Shown: one piece after another, positions 34,400 to 46,207 of the stretch
Numbering within the stretch: position 1 is the stretch's first letter
Layout: each line of letters starts with the position of its first letter
Assembly: GCA_024803745.1 (NCBI GenBank)
Contig: JANJXV010000029.1
Coordinates: 22,310,001-22,374,000 of the forward strand
Length of the DNA: 64,000 bases
Direction: 5' to 3'
Origin: Megascapheus bottae
Taxonomy: Eukaryota > Chordata > Mammalia > Rodentia > Geomyidae
Position numbers and translations under genes: made by a program
The notes under the pieces: generated by a model
What the model was told of the DNA's origin: nothing
Databases searched by the model: none
The model's input: the letters and a program-made list of their open reading frames with translations, nothing else

Positions 34400-34605
34400 T
34401 GCTCACAAAAGAATATGTTGGAAATAAAGTTTACAACTTGGTGGGGGTAGTAGGGGTGAGGGTTGGAGGGGAGGGAAAGTGGAAGAAAAAATTGGGTGAG
34501 GGTACAGTGTTCAAAGAGAAATGTTGTCACTACCTTATGTATGTAACTGTAACCCCACTGTACACTGTATATCACCCTGACAATATAATGGAATTTTAAA
34601 AAAAG
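34400..34605 (+). mobile_element. LINE-1 subfamily B 3' tail
   Basis: G-rich purine block (GAGGGTTGGAGGGGAGGG), then GTAACTGTAACCCCACTG, TACACTGTATATCACCCTG and ACAATATAATGG with an A-rich end. It lies tail to head beside a different subfamily, so these are two insertions and not one inverted element. Confidence 0.7.
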
Positions 34606-36547
34606 AAAGAAGTTTTGTAACTGCAGGCAAGTATTCACACAAGTATGTAAAGATATGAAACACTTTATTTGTGTTTTGATCTTCAGTGACTTTTTATATA
34701 AAAACTTATGAAAGTTAATGGCAAGCATTATATCACAAATCAACATTAGTTTCCAAAGATTTAATTAATACTGAATTTTTCTTGTTTTCATTACAAAATA
34801 TGGCTTTCTACATCTGGTTCTCTCAGAATTAAATAGTCATAAAACAAAGTAGCCTGTTTGTACATCTTGGCACACCATTCAGGTGATAGCACATAAGAGA
34901 CAGTACTAATACAGAGTATCTTTGAGCTTAATTTTTATTCCCAACTTTTACCTTTCTAGTTCCTTATCCACACATTTTCACTCTCCCATTTCCCACTGTT
35001 TGATTATTTCTTCATTTAATGTTTTAATGATGGGAGCTGGAGACACATTAAGCCAAGTGAAGCTTATTAAATCTTTCCTTTATATAGTGTTTTGGTTTAA
35101 GTGTTTAAACAGATCTGATAAAATGGGCCTGCTCTGAAGCCATCCAGAATTAAACACAGTGTCAGAACACTGATGTTTGGTCCTTTATTTGATAAATGAA
35201 AGAAATGGACTGAACATCAGAGGAAAAGGAAACTGTCTGGGCCACTGAATTTGAAACCAGAGAATCAATGATTCGAGGAAAAGATTTACTTAAGGGAACA
35301 TAAAATGAACAAGGACACAAATACTTTTATTGGAAGAAATATAAAGTGTTCCAGAAACAACAAAAGGAAAGGAAGTGAAGATGTACTATATAGCTCTCGA
35401 GAACAAAATATCCAGTGTTGCTTTTGTTTGATTATCTGTCTTCTATCTTACTGTTCACAAGAACTCAGTCACCCTCCTTTCTATACCCAACGACCTAGTA
35501 ATGGTTCTGTTGATACTTATTTCTTTCTAATGCAATCAACATATATTCTAATTGGTTTGTATTTTAGACTCTTTTTCCAACAATTGATTCGAAAGTTGTT
35601 CCAAAGTTGATTCTTCAAAATTCTAACTCTGCTCTTTTGTTTGAATGTCTTGCTTGGCCAGAACGGATCTGCCAGGAATAAGGTAGTGGCTATTAAACTT
35701 CTGTCTTGTATTTTTTGCCTGAATTTTGTTTTATACTTCCATTCAGATCTGAAAATCCTCAAACAAAGGTTTTTGTTCTTTTGGCCTTTGGTGGCTAGAC
35801 CATGTGGGTTGGAAGTAGTTGGTCAGTCAGTAAGTGTTCCATGAATCACTTCTGTTACCAAGTGAAATGGCAACAGTGAATCCCAGGGACCCCTGAAATG
35901 CAGACAAATATGTGATACTGGTTCCATTTTATAGAGATTCAGCCTTACATTACATCCTTTCAATAATGCTTTGTTTTCCACTAGGCATGAACGACTTTTC
36001 ATAGTGTTGAACTTTAAAAGTCAATTTAGATAGAGAAGAAATAGATTTTATGGCAAATGAGGAAGTATATTGACAGAAAAAAAATTAATGGATAATAATA
36101 CTATGTGAAAAACAACCATGGATCATTTTTAAATAAATTTTTATTACTTAAGAATTATAAGGTTCTGTGCAGGCATATATTGAACTGGCTAAACTAAGTT
36201 TTAGCATGCTTTGTCTTTTCAGGCATAGACAATTTGTAATTTTTAAAATTTTGTTTTAAAATATAGTTTTTTCTAGTGGATGCAGAGCTGCATTATTTAT
36301 AAAGGGATTTCTGACATTAATGAGTAAAAGCTCTGTTTAACTGGAGAGGACTTTATCCAATATTAGATGTACTTTGCGTTTTATTACTTTTTGTGAGCCT
36401 TGAATATAGAACAGAGAAGAAAAAATGGAAAAGAAAATATCTCTATTTCATCATAGACCTACAATGGTTAAAACTATTATTTTTCTGACTCAGGGTGGAG
36501 AATGTAGTGAACTAATGCATTTATTCAGTAGCTTAATAAACGTTGCT
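34606..36547. other. Spacer of about 1.9 kb
   Basis: No repeat I can name. Plus frames of 70-100 codons occur at about 34922-35137 and 35305-35610 but show no domain, no Kozak context that stands out and no splice support. I regard them as chance. Confidence 0.5.
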
Positions 36548-36778
36548 AGCCAGACACGGTGGATCACACCTGTAATCCTAGCTACTCAGGATGCTAAAAT
36601 CTGAGGTTCCCAGTTGAAATTCATCTGTGGCATGAAAGTCCTTGAGACTCTTATCTCCAATTAACCACCAGAAAACTGGAAGTGGAGCTGTGGCTCAAGT
36701 AGTAGAGGGTAGCCTTGAGCTGAAGAGCTCAGCGACAAGCTCCCAGGCCCATAGTTCAAGTCCTACAACTGAAAAAAA
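36548..36778 (+). mobile_element. B1-Geo type SINE
   Basis: AGCCAGACACGGTGGATC, CCTGTAATCCTAGCTACTC, linker TCTTATCTCCAATTAACC, and Geo half GTGGAGCTGTGGCTCAAG with GAAGAGCTCAGCGACAAG. Confidence 0.92.
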
Positions 36779-36841
36779 ATATATTATCTATATGTATATA
36801 TGTATATATACATATATATGCATATATATATATATATATGA
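36779..36841. repeat. (TA)/(GTATA)n microsatellite in a SINE tail
   Basis: TATATGTATATATGTATATA and CATATATATATATATATATG directly follow the A tail of the SINE, a common origin for microsatellites. Confidence 0.9.
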
Positions 36842-38069
36842 GCATTGATTCAAAGCACAGAGTCTGCTAGTGATATCATTGTCCTTCCACTCATTTGCAG
36901 CCCAAATAGTCAGGGATAACAGATTTCATTTCATTTGAAAAGCAGACTTGAAATATTTCACCAGAAATTCTGTGATTTTGCAAGATTGGTTAAAAGAAAA
37001 CTGGATGATTCCCAGTTCTCAGGTTGATCACTGAATGAGACAGAGAGATTCCATATAATATACTATATCCCAAGATCAACAAAATATTCAATAAATCTGG
37101 ATACAGTTTAAGAGATTAAATGTGCTGTCAATTTACAAACACCTGTTGCTGCTTTGCGATTATTTGGACTCATAGCCATGTATTACTTATTAATAGGGTT
37201 ATAGTCTTATGTACATTACTTGGAAAGACCCTTATGCAAACATTAAAATATAGTCATACAAATGAGAATAGCATTGACATCATAGGATGATTAAACTGTG
37301 TATGCAGTCTGTCATTAATGAATATGTCATTATATGGTACACGAGAATACAACCCTGGTTGATATTAGCAACTAGCATGCATTTCACTTAAGTGACTGTA
37401 GTGAATAATTGTGTCGCAGAAACAAAGAGAACTTTTACTTTTTGACTCAAGGACCTTGAATAATTATGAATTTCATTAATGTAGACTGCTATCTTACAGA
37501 CCCTTAATTGATGATGCTATTTTAGACAATGACAAGACCCTCTTCTCCTGTAAGTGCAGGAAGATAAATTTTTATTAAACCATATAAAAAGAATCTCATA
37601 CAATGCCATGGCATTGATGATGGCATTGCTAGAAATAGTCCTACTTATGCATCTGTTTACTAAGCATCTTGTCAGATCCAGTATTTTTTCTTGATCTTCT
37701 TTCTTTTTCTTTCTAAAGATATTTTTTACCAAACGATGTCAATTACATATAATAAATATATATGTATATAGAATAAAGTATGGTAATTAATACATGATGA
37801 AGTGTTTAATGATCAAATAAAATAAAAAATTATTTCAATTTCAGTAAATAATGACCAATTCCTTGGGAGGCTACAAACTCTTTGCTTCACACTATTTATA
37901 AAATGCCAAAAGTGTGGTGAGCTATATTTACCAAATTGTGATGCAGAAGATCAGAAATTAATTCATGTCATATGACTATTTAAATACTATTTGTTCTCTT
38001 TCTAACTCATCTCTTCTCTAGTACTCTTGTTTTTGTTCATCTGTATCCTATGCTATTGCTGAGTCTAAC
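36842..38069. other. Spacer of about 1.2 kb
   Basis: AT-rich, with no recognisable element. Confidence 0.5.
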
Positions 38070-38211
38070 TTTTAGCTTTTAGAACACAGTACTTGTCTTT
38101 TTATGCTGGTTTATTTCATCAAAAGTTTCCTCCTTTTCTACACATTGAGGCAGAAAAGATAGGTTTTGATCATTTTATTGATGAATAATGCTCCCTTATA
38201 AAGTTCTACAC
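38070..38211 (-). mobile_element. Old LINE-1 ORF2 piece, left of a nested insertion
   Basis: AACACAGTACTTGTCTTTTT, GGTTTATTTCATCAAAAG and TTGATGAATAATGCTCCC fit the reversed C-terminal ORF2 region of an old mammalian LINE-1. The same old element seems to resume at 38946. Confidence 0.5.
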
Positions 38212-38945
38212 TATTTCAAATAAGCAAGTAAACATATATACACTGTATCAGATAACAAGGTAAGATATTGTAAAAATATGAGATAACCAAGGGACAACAA
38301 AAGAGTTGAGAAATAACATAGTACATTAAGGACAACAGTCACACCTTATATGGCTCTTGTTTCTTTATCTTGGAGGTCCTTTCATTTAACCTCATCCTAT
38401 ATGGCCTTATGTTTCTAGGTTTTGCCCTATTGTACACCTCTGCTAGGAAAGCCCAAAGTTTATATTAATTGTGACAAATGAGGGAAATCATTGAGCCTAT
38501 GTTCCTTTGAGTCTGGCCTACGTCACTTAATATGATTTTTTCTAAGTCTTTCCATTTCCTTACAAATGGGGTAATGTCGTTCTTTCTGATGGCAGCATAG
38601 AATTCCATTGTGTATAAATACCACATCTTGTTGATCCACTCATCCACTGAGGGACATCTGGGTTGTTTCCATATCTTTGCTATGATAAATAGTGCTGTTA
38701 TAATGGCCGTAATCAAGAAATCTAATAAGAACAGATGCTGGTGGAGATGTGGCCAGGAGGGATCACTACTACACTTTTGGTGGGAGTATAAACTCTTTCA
38801 ACCACTATGGAAAACAGTATGGCAGTTCCTCAAAAGACTAAACATAGAGCTCCCCTATCACCCAGCAATTCCACTACTTGGCATTCACAACAACTGTATA
38901 ATCATCCAGAAACAAGGACACACTAAATCCACTAGTACAATGAAG
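38212..38945 (-). mobile_element. 5'-inverted LINE-1, nested in an older LINE-1
   Basis: 38212-38703 is minus-strand 3' UTR plus ORF2 end, ending where ORF2 reads toward FIAALF. 38704-38945 is the next upstream ORF2 piece on the plus strand (zinc-knuckle-like region through TKSTST). The two consensus positions meet at the same ATGATGTTCAT site, so the 5' part was inverted with almost no loss. The zinc-knuckle-like motif has lost its last Cys (Tyr instead). The open frame across 38610-38999 is an artefact of the join. The terminal 3' tail is missing. Confidence 0.85.
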
Positions 38946-39240
38946 TTTGTCTTTATGTTACCAGTTTTTATGTCTTCTTCTAATAAGTGTATACTTTGAT
39001 ACTTTACTCAGTTTTAAATTGATTATTATATGAATTCTTTTTAGCTGTTGAGTCTTTGAATCCTTGTATTTTGTGACCATGAATACTATATCATTTCTGT
39101 AGTTTGCAATGACTGATGCTCTGTATGGGTGATGAAAAATACAGGTCTATCTTTGTTTTGTGTATAGATAGTCAGTTTTCCCAATGTCATTTATGAAGTA
39201 AGTGACTTTATTCCAATGTTTGTATTTTGTTAATATTAGT
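38946..39240 (-). mobile_element. Old LINE-1 ORF2 piece, right of the nested insertion
   Basis: TTTATGTCTTCTTCTAATAA, TTTTTAGCTGTTGAGTC and TTTTCCCAATGTCATTTATG match the reversed ORF2 C-terminal third. Strongly decayed. Confidence 0.55.
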
Positions 39241-39482
39241 TGTCTGTAGAAAAGTTTGTGAAAACTCCAAAATAAAAGTCATATAAGTAAACATCTTACA
39301 AAACTTCAGAAATAATTCACTCTTCATTGTTGATATAGTCATATAGAAGCTGAATCTCTGAATGAAGATTATAAAATGATAAAAAGTAATAACATGTAAT
39401 CCTACCTTTATAGGCAAATATAACAAAATTATGATTGGCATACTAAAGATATTCAACATTGTAATACAATTTACTAAAATGG

Positions 39483-39666
39483 GGGGCTGGGAGTTTGGTA
39501 GAGTGCTTGCCTAGCATTCACAAGAACCTGGTTCGATTCCTCGATACCAAATACAAAGAAAAAGCTGGAAGAGGTGCTGTGGCTCAAGTGGTAGAGTGCT
39601 TGCCTTGAGGAAAGCCCAAGGACAGTGCTCAGGCCCTAAGGTCAAGCCCCAGGACTGGCAAAAAAA
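39483..39666 (+). mobile_element. IDL-Geo SINE lacking 7 bp of box A, with TSDs
   Basis: Starts GGGGCTGGGAGTTTGGTAG. The CCTAGTG that follows TTGG in most copies is absent, removing part of box A, while box B GGTTCGATTCC stays. Flanked by TACTAAAATGG at 39472-39482 and 39667-39677. A dimer otherwise close to consensus. Confidence 0.93.
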
Positions 39667-39984
39667 TACTAAAATGGCATATAAACCTAATGTACAGAGT
39701 CCTTTAAAATTAACAAGAATAGGCTAAATAAACAATAAATTTACCCATGCATTGAATTCCCTGATTGTTACTCTGAAAACTGAAACAAAATTTGACAATA
39801 TATCTTCAGTTATCAAGAAAATGTAAGGAGATATGAAGTTAATGAGTATTGAACGAAGAATGCATTAGTCAGATGTTTAAAGAGATACAATTAAAAGCAG
39901 TCATAATAGTTAAAATCATCCAAATGATTTGGATGGAATTACTGAGTTATGATTGAGTATACATAAAGCAGGATATAAAACTAT

Positions 39985-41165
39985 GTCTATTTGGTAGGCA
40001 TTTCCCTGATTGCTTCCACAATTTCATTGTAAGAAATTGGATTGTTCAGTTTGTTTTCCTCTTCATTGTTCAATGTGGGCAGCCTATATTTATTTAAGAA
40101 ATCATCTATTTCTACTAGATGTTCTTATTTCTTTGAATATAGACCCTGGTAGTACTTATTCATAATGGACTGAATTTCTTGGATATCAGTTATGATTGTT
40201 CCTGTGGGGTCTCTAATCTTGTTTATTTGAGTCTCCCCTCTCCTTTTTTTGATTAATCTTGCCAGGGGTCTATTTTATTGACTCTTTCAAAGAACCAACT
40301 TTTTGATGTATTAATTTTGTGTATAGTAGATCTTATTTAAATCTCTGATATTTCTTATTTTTTTGTTATTTCTGTCCTTCTAGTTGTTTTAGAATTAACT
40401 TTTTCTTGCTCCTCTAGGTATTTCCATTTCTTTTTTTAGGTTATTTACATGCTTTTCTTCTGTCTTTTTAATATGCCGTCCTAGTGCAATAAATTTGCTC
40501 CTTAGAACTGCCTTTGCTGTGTCCCATAATTTCCTTTGTGAAGTCTCTTGATTGGCATATTCAAGGAAAATTTGAATTTCTTTTCTGATCTGATCTGTAA
40601 CCCAGGATTTATTCAGCAGTATGTTGTTCAGCCTCCAAGTGTTTGAATGTTTTTTGACTTTTACTACATTGTTCAGAACTAATCTTACTCCACTGTGATC
40701 AGATAGAATGGGATTATATCATTCCTCTTGTATTTGCTTTAAGTTTTCTGTATGAACTATTATGTGATCTATTTTGGAGTGTGTTCCATGTGCTGCTGAG
40801 AAAAATGTATAAAGTTTTGCCATTGGATGAAAGACTCTGTGTATATCTATTAAGCCCAGCTGGGCTGTGGTGTTGTTTAAGTCGATGGTGTCTTTGCTTA
40901 AGTTTTGTTGAGTTGACTTGTCATTTGGTGAGAGTGGCGTGTTGAAGTCTTCAACTATGATTTTGTTTGAGTCCATCTCATTCTGTAATCCTAACAAAGT
41001 TTGCTTGATGAATTTGGGTGCTCCCGTGTTGGGGGAGTAAATGTTTATAACTGAAAATTGTGGGTATGGATTGTACCCTTTACTAATATGTAGTGGCCAC
41101 CTTTATCTTTATGTACTGGTTTTATTGAGAAGTTAATTTTGTCTGAGATTAAGATTGCAATTTCT
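39985..41165 (-). mobile_element. LINE-1 ORF2 internal fragment (endonuclease to RT start)
   Basis: About 1.18 kb on the minus strand covering roughly residues 90-460 of ORF2. Readable pieces include the endonuclease region NTGAPKFIKQT, VEDFNTPLS (usual GDFN has become EDFN), YTFFSAAHGTHSKIDHI, and then the linker to the RT domain (WDTAKAVLRSKFIAL, VEAIREMPTK). One open stretch spans 40719-40997. Both the ORF2 start and everything after the RT entry are missing, and no 3' UTR is attached. Confidence 0.88.
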
Positions 41166-41678
41166 TAAACTAAAATTTAAAGATGGAATAATACTAGCTA
41201 TTAGGTCTACAGTCTTTATTTTCGTTTCCTATTTGTTTTTACCTACAATCTACATCTTTTTCTAAACAAAATCATCCTTTTCCATAGACTACAATATTCA
41301 TTTGGAAATGTAGATGCCTTTACAATTACTATAATTATAGTGGCTGGAGGATTTGCTTATTTATTAATTGGCATTTTCCATAATTACCATATCTAACTGG
41401 CATTTCAACAGACCTACTATTTTCCATGTTGTAAAATTTTATTCATGGGAAATTAAATATACCATTTGAAACAAAAAGGTTCATTAGCACAAATCATTCT
41501 ATATTTTAAACCGGACAGGAATTTCTTAAGCCAAAGGATTAAAGCCTTTTGGAGTGCAAGTGCTAGAGTAGTGGTTCAATGTAAAGTAAAAAAACTTTTT
41601 GCTTACTCTGTGAATATGGCCTTGGAAAACTCCAAGTAAACAACAATACTCCAGAGTCTAATTTTTGTTGTGTTAATT
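41166..41678. other. Spacer, nothing recognised
   Basis: AT-rich sequence without recognisable elements. Confidence 0.5.
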
Positions 41679-41935
41679 TCTCATCTCTTTTGCTGTCCCT
41701 TGGTTATCTCATATTGTTACAGTATCTCACTTTGTTATCTTATGCATTGGATATATTTGTATTTGATTATTTGGAATTAGGGAAGGGGGAAAACAAGATG
41801 AGGGGTGGAGGTGGGGGAGGGAAATGGGGACCAAGACATGAGAAAGGGTATCAATGTATGTGAATTAATGCACCTTCTGTCTGGCAAATATAATGTAACC
41901 CTTCTATTAATTACAATAAAAATATATGAAAAAAA
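41679..41935 (+). mobile_element. LINE-1 subfamily A 3' UTR
   Basis: CTCATCTCTTTTGCTGTCCC, ATCTCATATTGTTACAGTAT, a G-rich polypurine tract (GGGGTGGAGGTGGGGGAGGG) and the terminal CAATAAAAATATATGAAAA. Truncated within the 3' UTR and close to consensus. Confidence 0.92.
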
Positions 41936-42894
41936 GAATCAAAAGGTTGAAAAATGGGCAGAATTTAAAATGCAAATATAGAGTTAAGGTTTAGTATTCT
42001 AAGAGGAGCCTAAGAAATAGTTCAGTGTATATATTGGATAAAATATGAACAATCTTTTTAATTTAAATTAGACATTCAAATTAGACATGATTTCTAGTTG
42101 CCTAACTTTTAGTACCAGTTGCCTATTTTGTACCAACATATCTATTAGTGTACTGCATTTGTGTTTAAACTTTCCACCTTTTAGTTATTTTGAAAATAAG
42201 TTTTACATACTTCAATAAATTCTCTACATACATTGTTACCCATATCTTCACAATGTCATATAGTCTCTAAAAATATAGCACGATTGGAATAAATCATGAA
42301 TTTACTGGCATGCCTTCGGTTGCTAATTCAATCAGAGTGTTCAGCAAACAAATTCATGCAAAGATGACACATCATGATTTGCAACTATATTTCTTAATTA
42401 AAAAATGTGCACAAGGAACCACTGTTGTTTTTCCTGGTATCATTCTTAAGTGAATGTATTTATTTACACAACTATTTGTCTAACCCATATAAAATTAATC
42501 CTCTCATTTACTAACATTAGACACATGGATTGTTACAAAAGAATTCTATCTCCCACTCAAAATGAAATAATCAAATGCTGCAAATCTCTTATTTTCCATC
42601 AGAGCAATTGATATCATTCATAAACATCTATGAGACAATGACTTTTTGTCTTTCAAGGGAGTACTTAAAAGATAATTTTTAACCTTCATATTTTCACAAG
42701 TACTTTGGTATTAAGACAAATAAATGATACTATGTATTGTCTTGAAATTCTATATTCATTTTTATTTTTCTGATCTTAAAAAATTATTTTGATGTGTCCA
42801 TAAAAGACATATGGACCATAATCACTGTGCTTTTTTTTGTCTAATTAATTCATGACCCTGAAACTAGTGTGGTCATAGCATTCCACATCACAGC
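41936..42894. other. AT-rich spacer of about 1 kb
   Basis: No recognisable element. Confidence 0.5.
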
Positions 42895-42912
42895 AAGAAA
42901 GAATACCAGTAC

Positions 42913-43472
42913 ACAATGGAATTCTATGCTGCTGTCAGAAAGAATGACATCTCCCCATTCATTAGGAAATGGAAAGACTTAGAAAAAAATCATATTAAGT
43001 GAAGTAAGCCAGACTCAAAGGAACTTAGGCTCAATGGTTTCCCTCATATGTCATAATCAGTAGAAACCTTGGGCTGTCCTAGCAGAGATTTGCAATAGAG
43101 CAAAACCTTGATACATAAGGCCATATAGTATGACGCTAATTGAAAGGATCTCTAGGATATAGAAACAAAAGCCATATAATGAATGATTGTTGTCCTTAAT
43201 GTACTATGTTATCTCTCATTTCTTTTGCTGTCCCTTGGTTATCTCATATTGTTACAGTATCCCACTTTGTTGCCTGATATATTGGATATATTTGTATTTG
43301 GTTATTTGAAATTGGATAGGGAAGGGGGGAAAACAAGATGAGGGATGGGGGTGGGGGAGGGAAATGGGGATCAAGACATGTGAAAGGGTATCAATGTATG
43401 TGAATTAATTCACCTCCTATCTGGCAATTATCATGTAACCCTTCAATTAATTACAATACAAAATATGAAAAA
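42913..43472 (+). mobile_element. Young LINE-1 3' end with 18-bp TSDs
   Basis: Begins within ORF2 (ACAATGGAATTCTATGCTGC) and covers the ORF2 C-terminus and full 3' UTR. The duplicates AAGAAAGAATACCAGTAC (42895-42912) and AAGAAAGACTATCAGTAC (43473-43490) agree at 16 of 18 bases. One extra A in the ORF2 part (GAAAAAAATCAT) shifts the frame. Confidence 0.92.
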
Positions 43473-43490
43473 AAGAAAGACTATCAGTAC

Positions 43491-44020
43491 CAATAGTAAC
43501 CCAGAGAACATACTTCTCTCTTTTATTAAGTAATATCCTAGTATGTCAAGATGGCTTTCTATGTACGGCTTATAATAAGCAATAATGCTAATTGCTAAGT
43601 TGCCATAAATGGTGTTATTAGTTGATGATGGAGAGTATGATAATAATAACTTTGAATGTGCTCAACATTATGTAAAACAAAATTCCAGATAATTTGTATG
43701 TTGTTGGAAGATTTGGGAATTTCAGTGTTCTTAAAAGAATGGGTTTAATTCCAATGAAAAGTAGTGGTTAACAATATCTACTCCTAATGTATTTCTTTGA
43801 GAATCCACAGAAAAGCCATCATTGTCTTTAAGTTTAATAGATTTGTGAAACTATTTTCCAATTTTCAGTTTGGGGTATCTTATTTCTCTGTGACCCTTGC
43901 ATAGAAAGCACATTAGTTTACTGAAGACCGCTTATGAACAGAATCATGGTATATGCATGAAAAATACATTAATAAAATGGGATTTGTTTCTATGAAACTT
44001 AAAAAAAAAGAATGGGTTTA
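43491..44020. other. Spacer, nothing recognised
   Basis: No recognisable element. Confidence 0.5.
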
Positions 44021-44250
44021 TTCCTCCCCTTCACACCCCTCCCTTCCCATGTCCCCTTCCTTGCTTTTACCTTCCCTCCCTTCCTCCACCCTTCTTCCCT
44101 TCCTCCCTTCCTCCCCCCCACTCCCTCCCTCCCTCTAATCCTTCCCTCTAATCCTTCCTTCCTTCTTTCTTTTCTCCCTCCCTCTCTTTCTCTTTCCGCC
44201 TTCCTTCTTCTTTTCTCTCTCTTTTTCTTCTCTTTCTTTTATTCTTATAG
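44021..44250. repeat. Polypyrimidine tract (CCTT/CCCTCC)n
   Basis: About 230 bases with very few purines on the plus strand: CTTCCTCCCTTCCTCCCC, CTCCCTCCCTCCCTC, CTTTCTTTTCTCCC. The long Pro/Ser/Leu frames here are composition artefacts. Confidence 0.9.
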
Positions 44251-45371
44251 TACTCACACATATCGGTATTTTATTGTTATATCCCTGGAAATTTTCAAAA
44301 TACATTTTAGTCAGTCTACTTATAGGCTTGATTTCTGGCAAGCATTGCATATGTGTAGTCCTTGCCTACCTAACATTAATTCTTGTATTTCTTGGAACAG
44401 CACCTCCTTATTTATAGAAATGTGTTTACATATTGAGTGGTCTTTGTATCATGAAGGGTATCATAATAGGCTTGAAAAAATATTAGTCAGGGTTTCTTTG
44501 GAATGGATGAACTTGGACAAATCAATCAGTTAATTATTTCCTGTTCAGTCACATCTTTCCAATGCACTGTATGGTTCCATTTGAAATTGAGCCTACCTCA
44601 TTAGCTATGCTAATTTATTGACTATTGCTAATAACGTACTGGGAAGAGATTGGCCTGATCAGAAATAAGTTTCTTTTTTGTAATCAAGGTATAGTCTTTA
44701 GAAAAGCTACAGTTGCAGATAGTGTGGCTAATCATTCTGCACTGAAATTTCTAGAATCTGGATCTCTAAAAATACGTATTAGTTAATTCATTATTTAATC
44801 ACAATTGATTAATGCCAGGTAATTGATGTTACAAGCATTTTATTATTATAGTATGAAAAATAGCATCAAAAATTGAAGAGATGAAATTCATCAATCTAGA
44901 AAATTTTCCTAGATGGTTAGTAGATTCCTTTAGAGTTGTGTAGATTTAGAAAGAAAGCTAATAAATGTTTGTTTATTTCTAATACATTTTGAAGAACATT
45001 TATACACTAAGGAAGTAGAAATGAACAATTACAGTGTTCCATAAGCATCAATTAGTCAAACCTTAATAAGAAAGCAAACATGGATTTTTATGCTACAAAC
45101 TCATAACTCATAAAAGGATAAAAAAATCCAAGGATCCATTGGGCTTAAACTCAGTAATGATTTTATTATAGAATAAAATAAAATATCCTAGAAGTATACT
45201 AAGAGACAAAATTAAGAGTATTTGGTATTATTCCCCAAGTATAAATGATACATGTTTCAGATTAGAAATTATTACATATCATACATTGTTTTGTCCTGTC
45301 TTTTTGATTCTTCCTTCCATTGCCACCTTCTCTTCTTTGTATTTCCTTCATTACTGTCTCTTATTATATTT
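44251..45371. other. Spacer of about 1.1 kb
   Basis: AT-rich, no recognisable element. Confidence 0.5.
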
Positions 45372-45560
45372 TCTTCCCTCCCTATCTCCCTCTTTCTGCC
45401 CCTCTCCCTTCCCCTTTTCCTTCCTTCCTTCCTTCCTTCCTTCCTTCCTTCCTTCCTTCCTTCCTTCCTTCCTTCCTTTCCTTTCCTTTCCTTTCCTTTC
45501 CTTTCCTTTCCTTTCCCTTATCTTTCTCTCCCTTCCTTTTGCTTTCTCCCTTTTCTCTTC
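45372..45560. repeat. Polypyrimidine microsatellite, (TTCC)n then (TTTCC)n
   Basis: A mixed CT region leads to about 15 units of TTCC (45418-45476). The period then switches to five bases (CTTTC) until about 45518, and a CT-rich fringe follows. All reading frames through it are artefacts. Confidence 0.95.
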
Positions 45561-46207
45561 AGATGTATTTAAATTCAAATTTAATGGACCTTTCAACTAT
45601 GAGCACAATTTTAAACTAGTTATAGCAAAACAACTTTAAAAAGAGGTTTATTCTGTATTTAAAGTTAGCAAATGACTGATTCAAAAGCTTCAAAGAAAAC
45701 GATATAACCCTAGAAGAATCGTAATGTTTTATAATCCAGATGTTGTGCATTTAGTGTACAAGCTTAGAGTTGACTAACATTATGAAATGAGTCGAAATGC
45801 TCACTACAGTTACTTACTTTATTGAAATTGTGGGTGATTTTGAATTATGTAATTTCCACATAGAAATTTCTTATTGAATACTTGAAGGATTCTTTTCTGT
45901 GCTAAGCAGTCTGCAATCATTAATTCTTGTAACTTTTTAGAGCAGTTTAATGAAGTAGGAGTCATTATAATACATTTGAGACTCCTCAACTGTGCACAGC
46001 AGGAAATGCTGTACCCGGCTGGTCTCAATCTCAATTCTTGTTTGTCAGTGAGTCATTGAGTAGGTGGCAGTTTTTGTAACAGAGTGTGTTACAAATGGAA
46101 GCAGGTTGTGACCGCCTCTAAGAGTTTGACAGTTCTTTTGTAGATAATAAAATTGTAGGCACTAGTAGGAACTTATATTAGTTAACAAATTCTCTATTTT
46201 AAAATTT
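45561..46207. other. Spacer, nothing recognised
   Basis: No recognisable element. Confidence 0.5.

Noticed and set aside
34922..35610. Plus-strand open frames of 71 and 101 codons in a repeat-free stretch
   Set aside because: No domain, no supporting splice sites or neighbouring exons that I can see, AT-driven codon use, and length within chance for this much sequence.
44012..44533. The longest open frame in the window (173 codons)
   Set aside because: Its first third is translated from a polypyrimidine tract. The rest has no recognisable protein features.
45252..45639. Overlapping frames of 81-117 codons rich in Leu, Pro, Ser and Phe, or Lys, Arg, Gly and Glu
   Set aside because: All come from the (TTCC)n/(CTTTC)n polypyrimidine repeat, which lacks stop codons in several frames.
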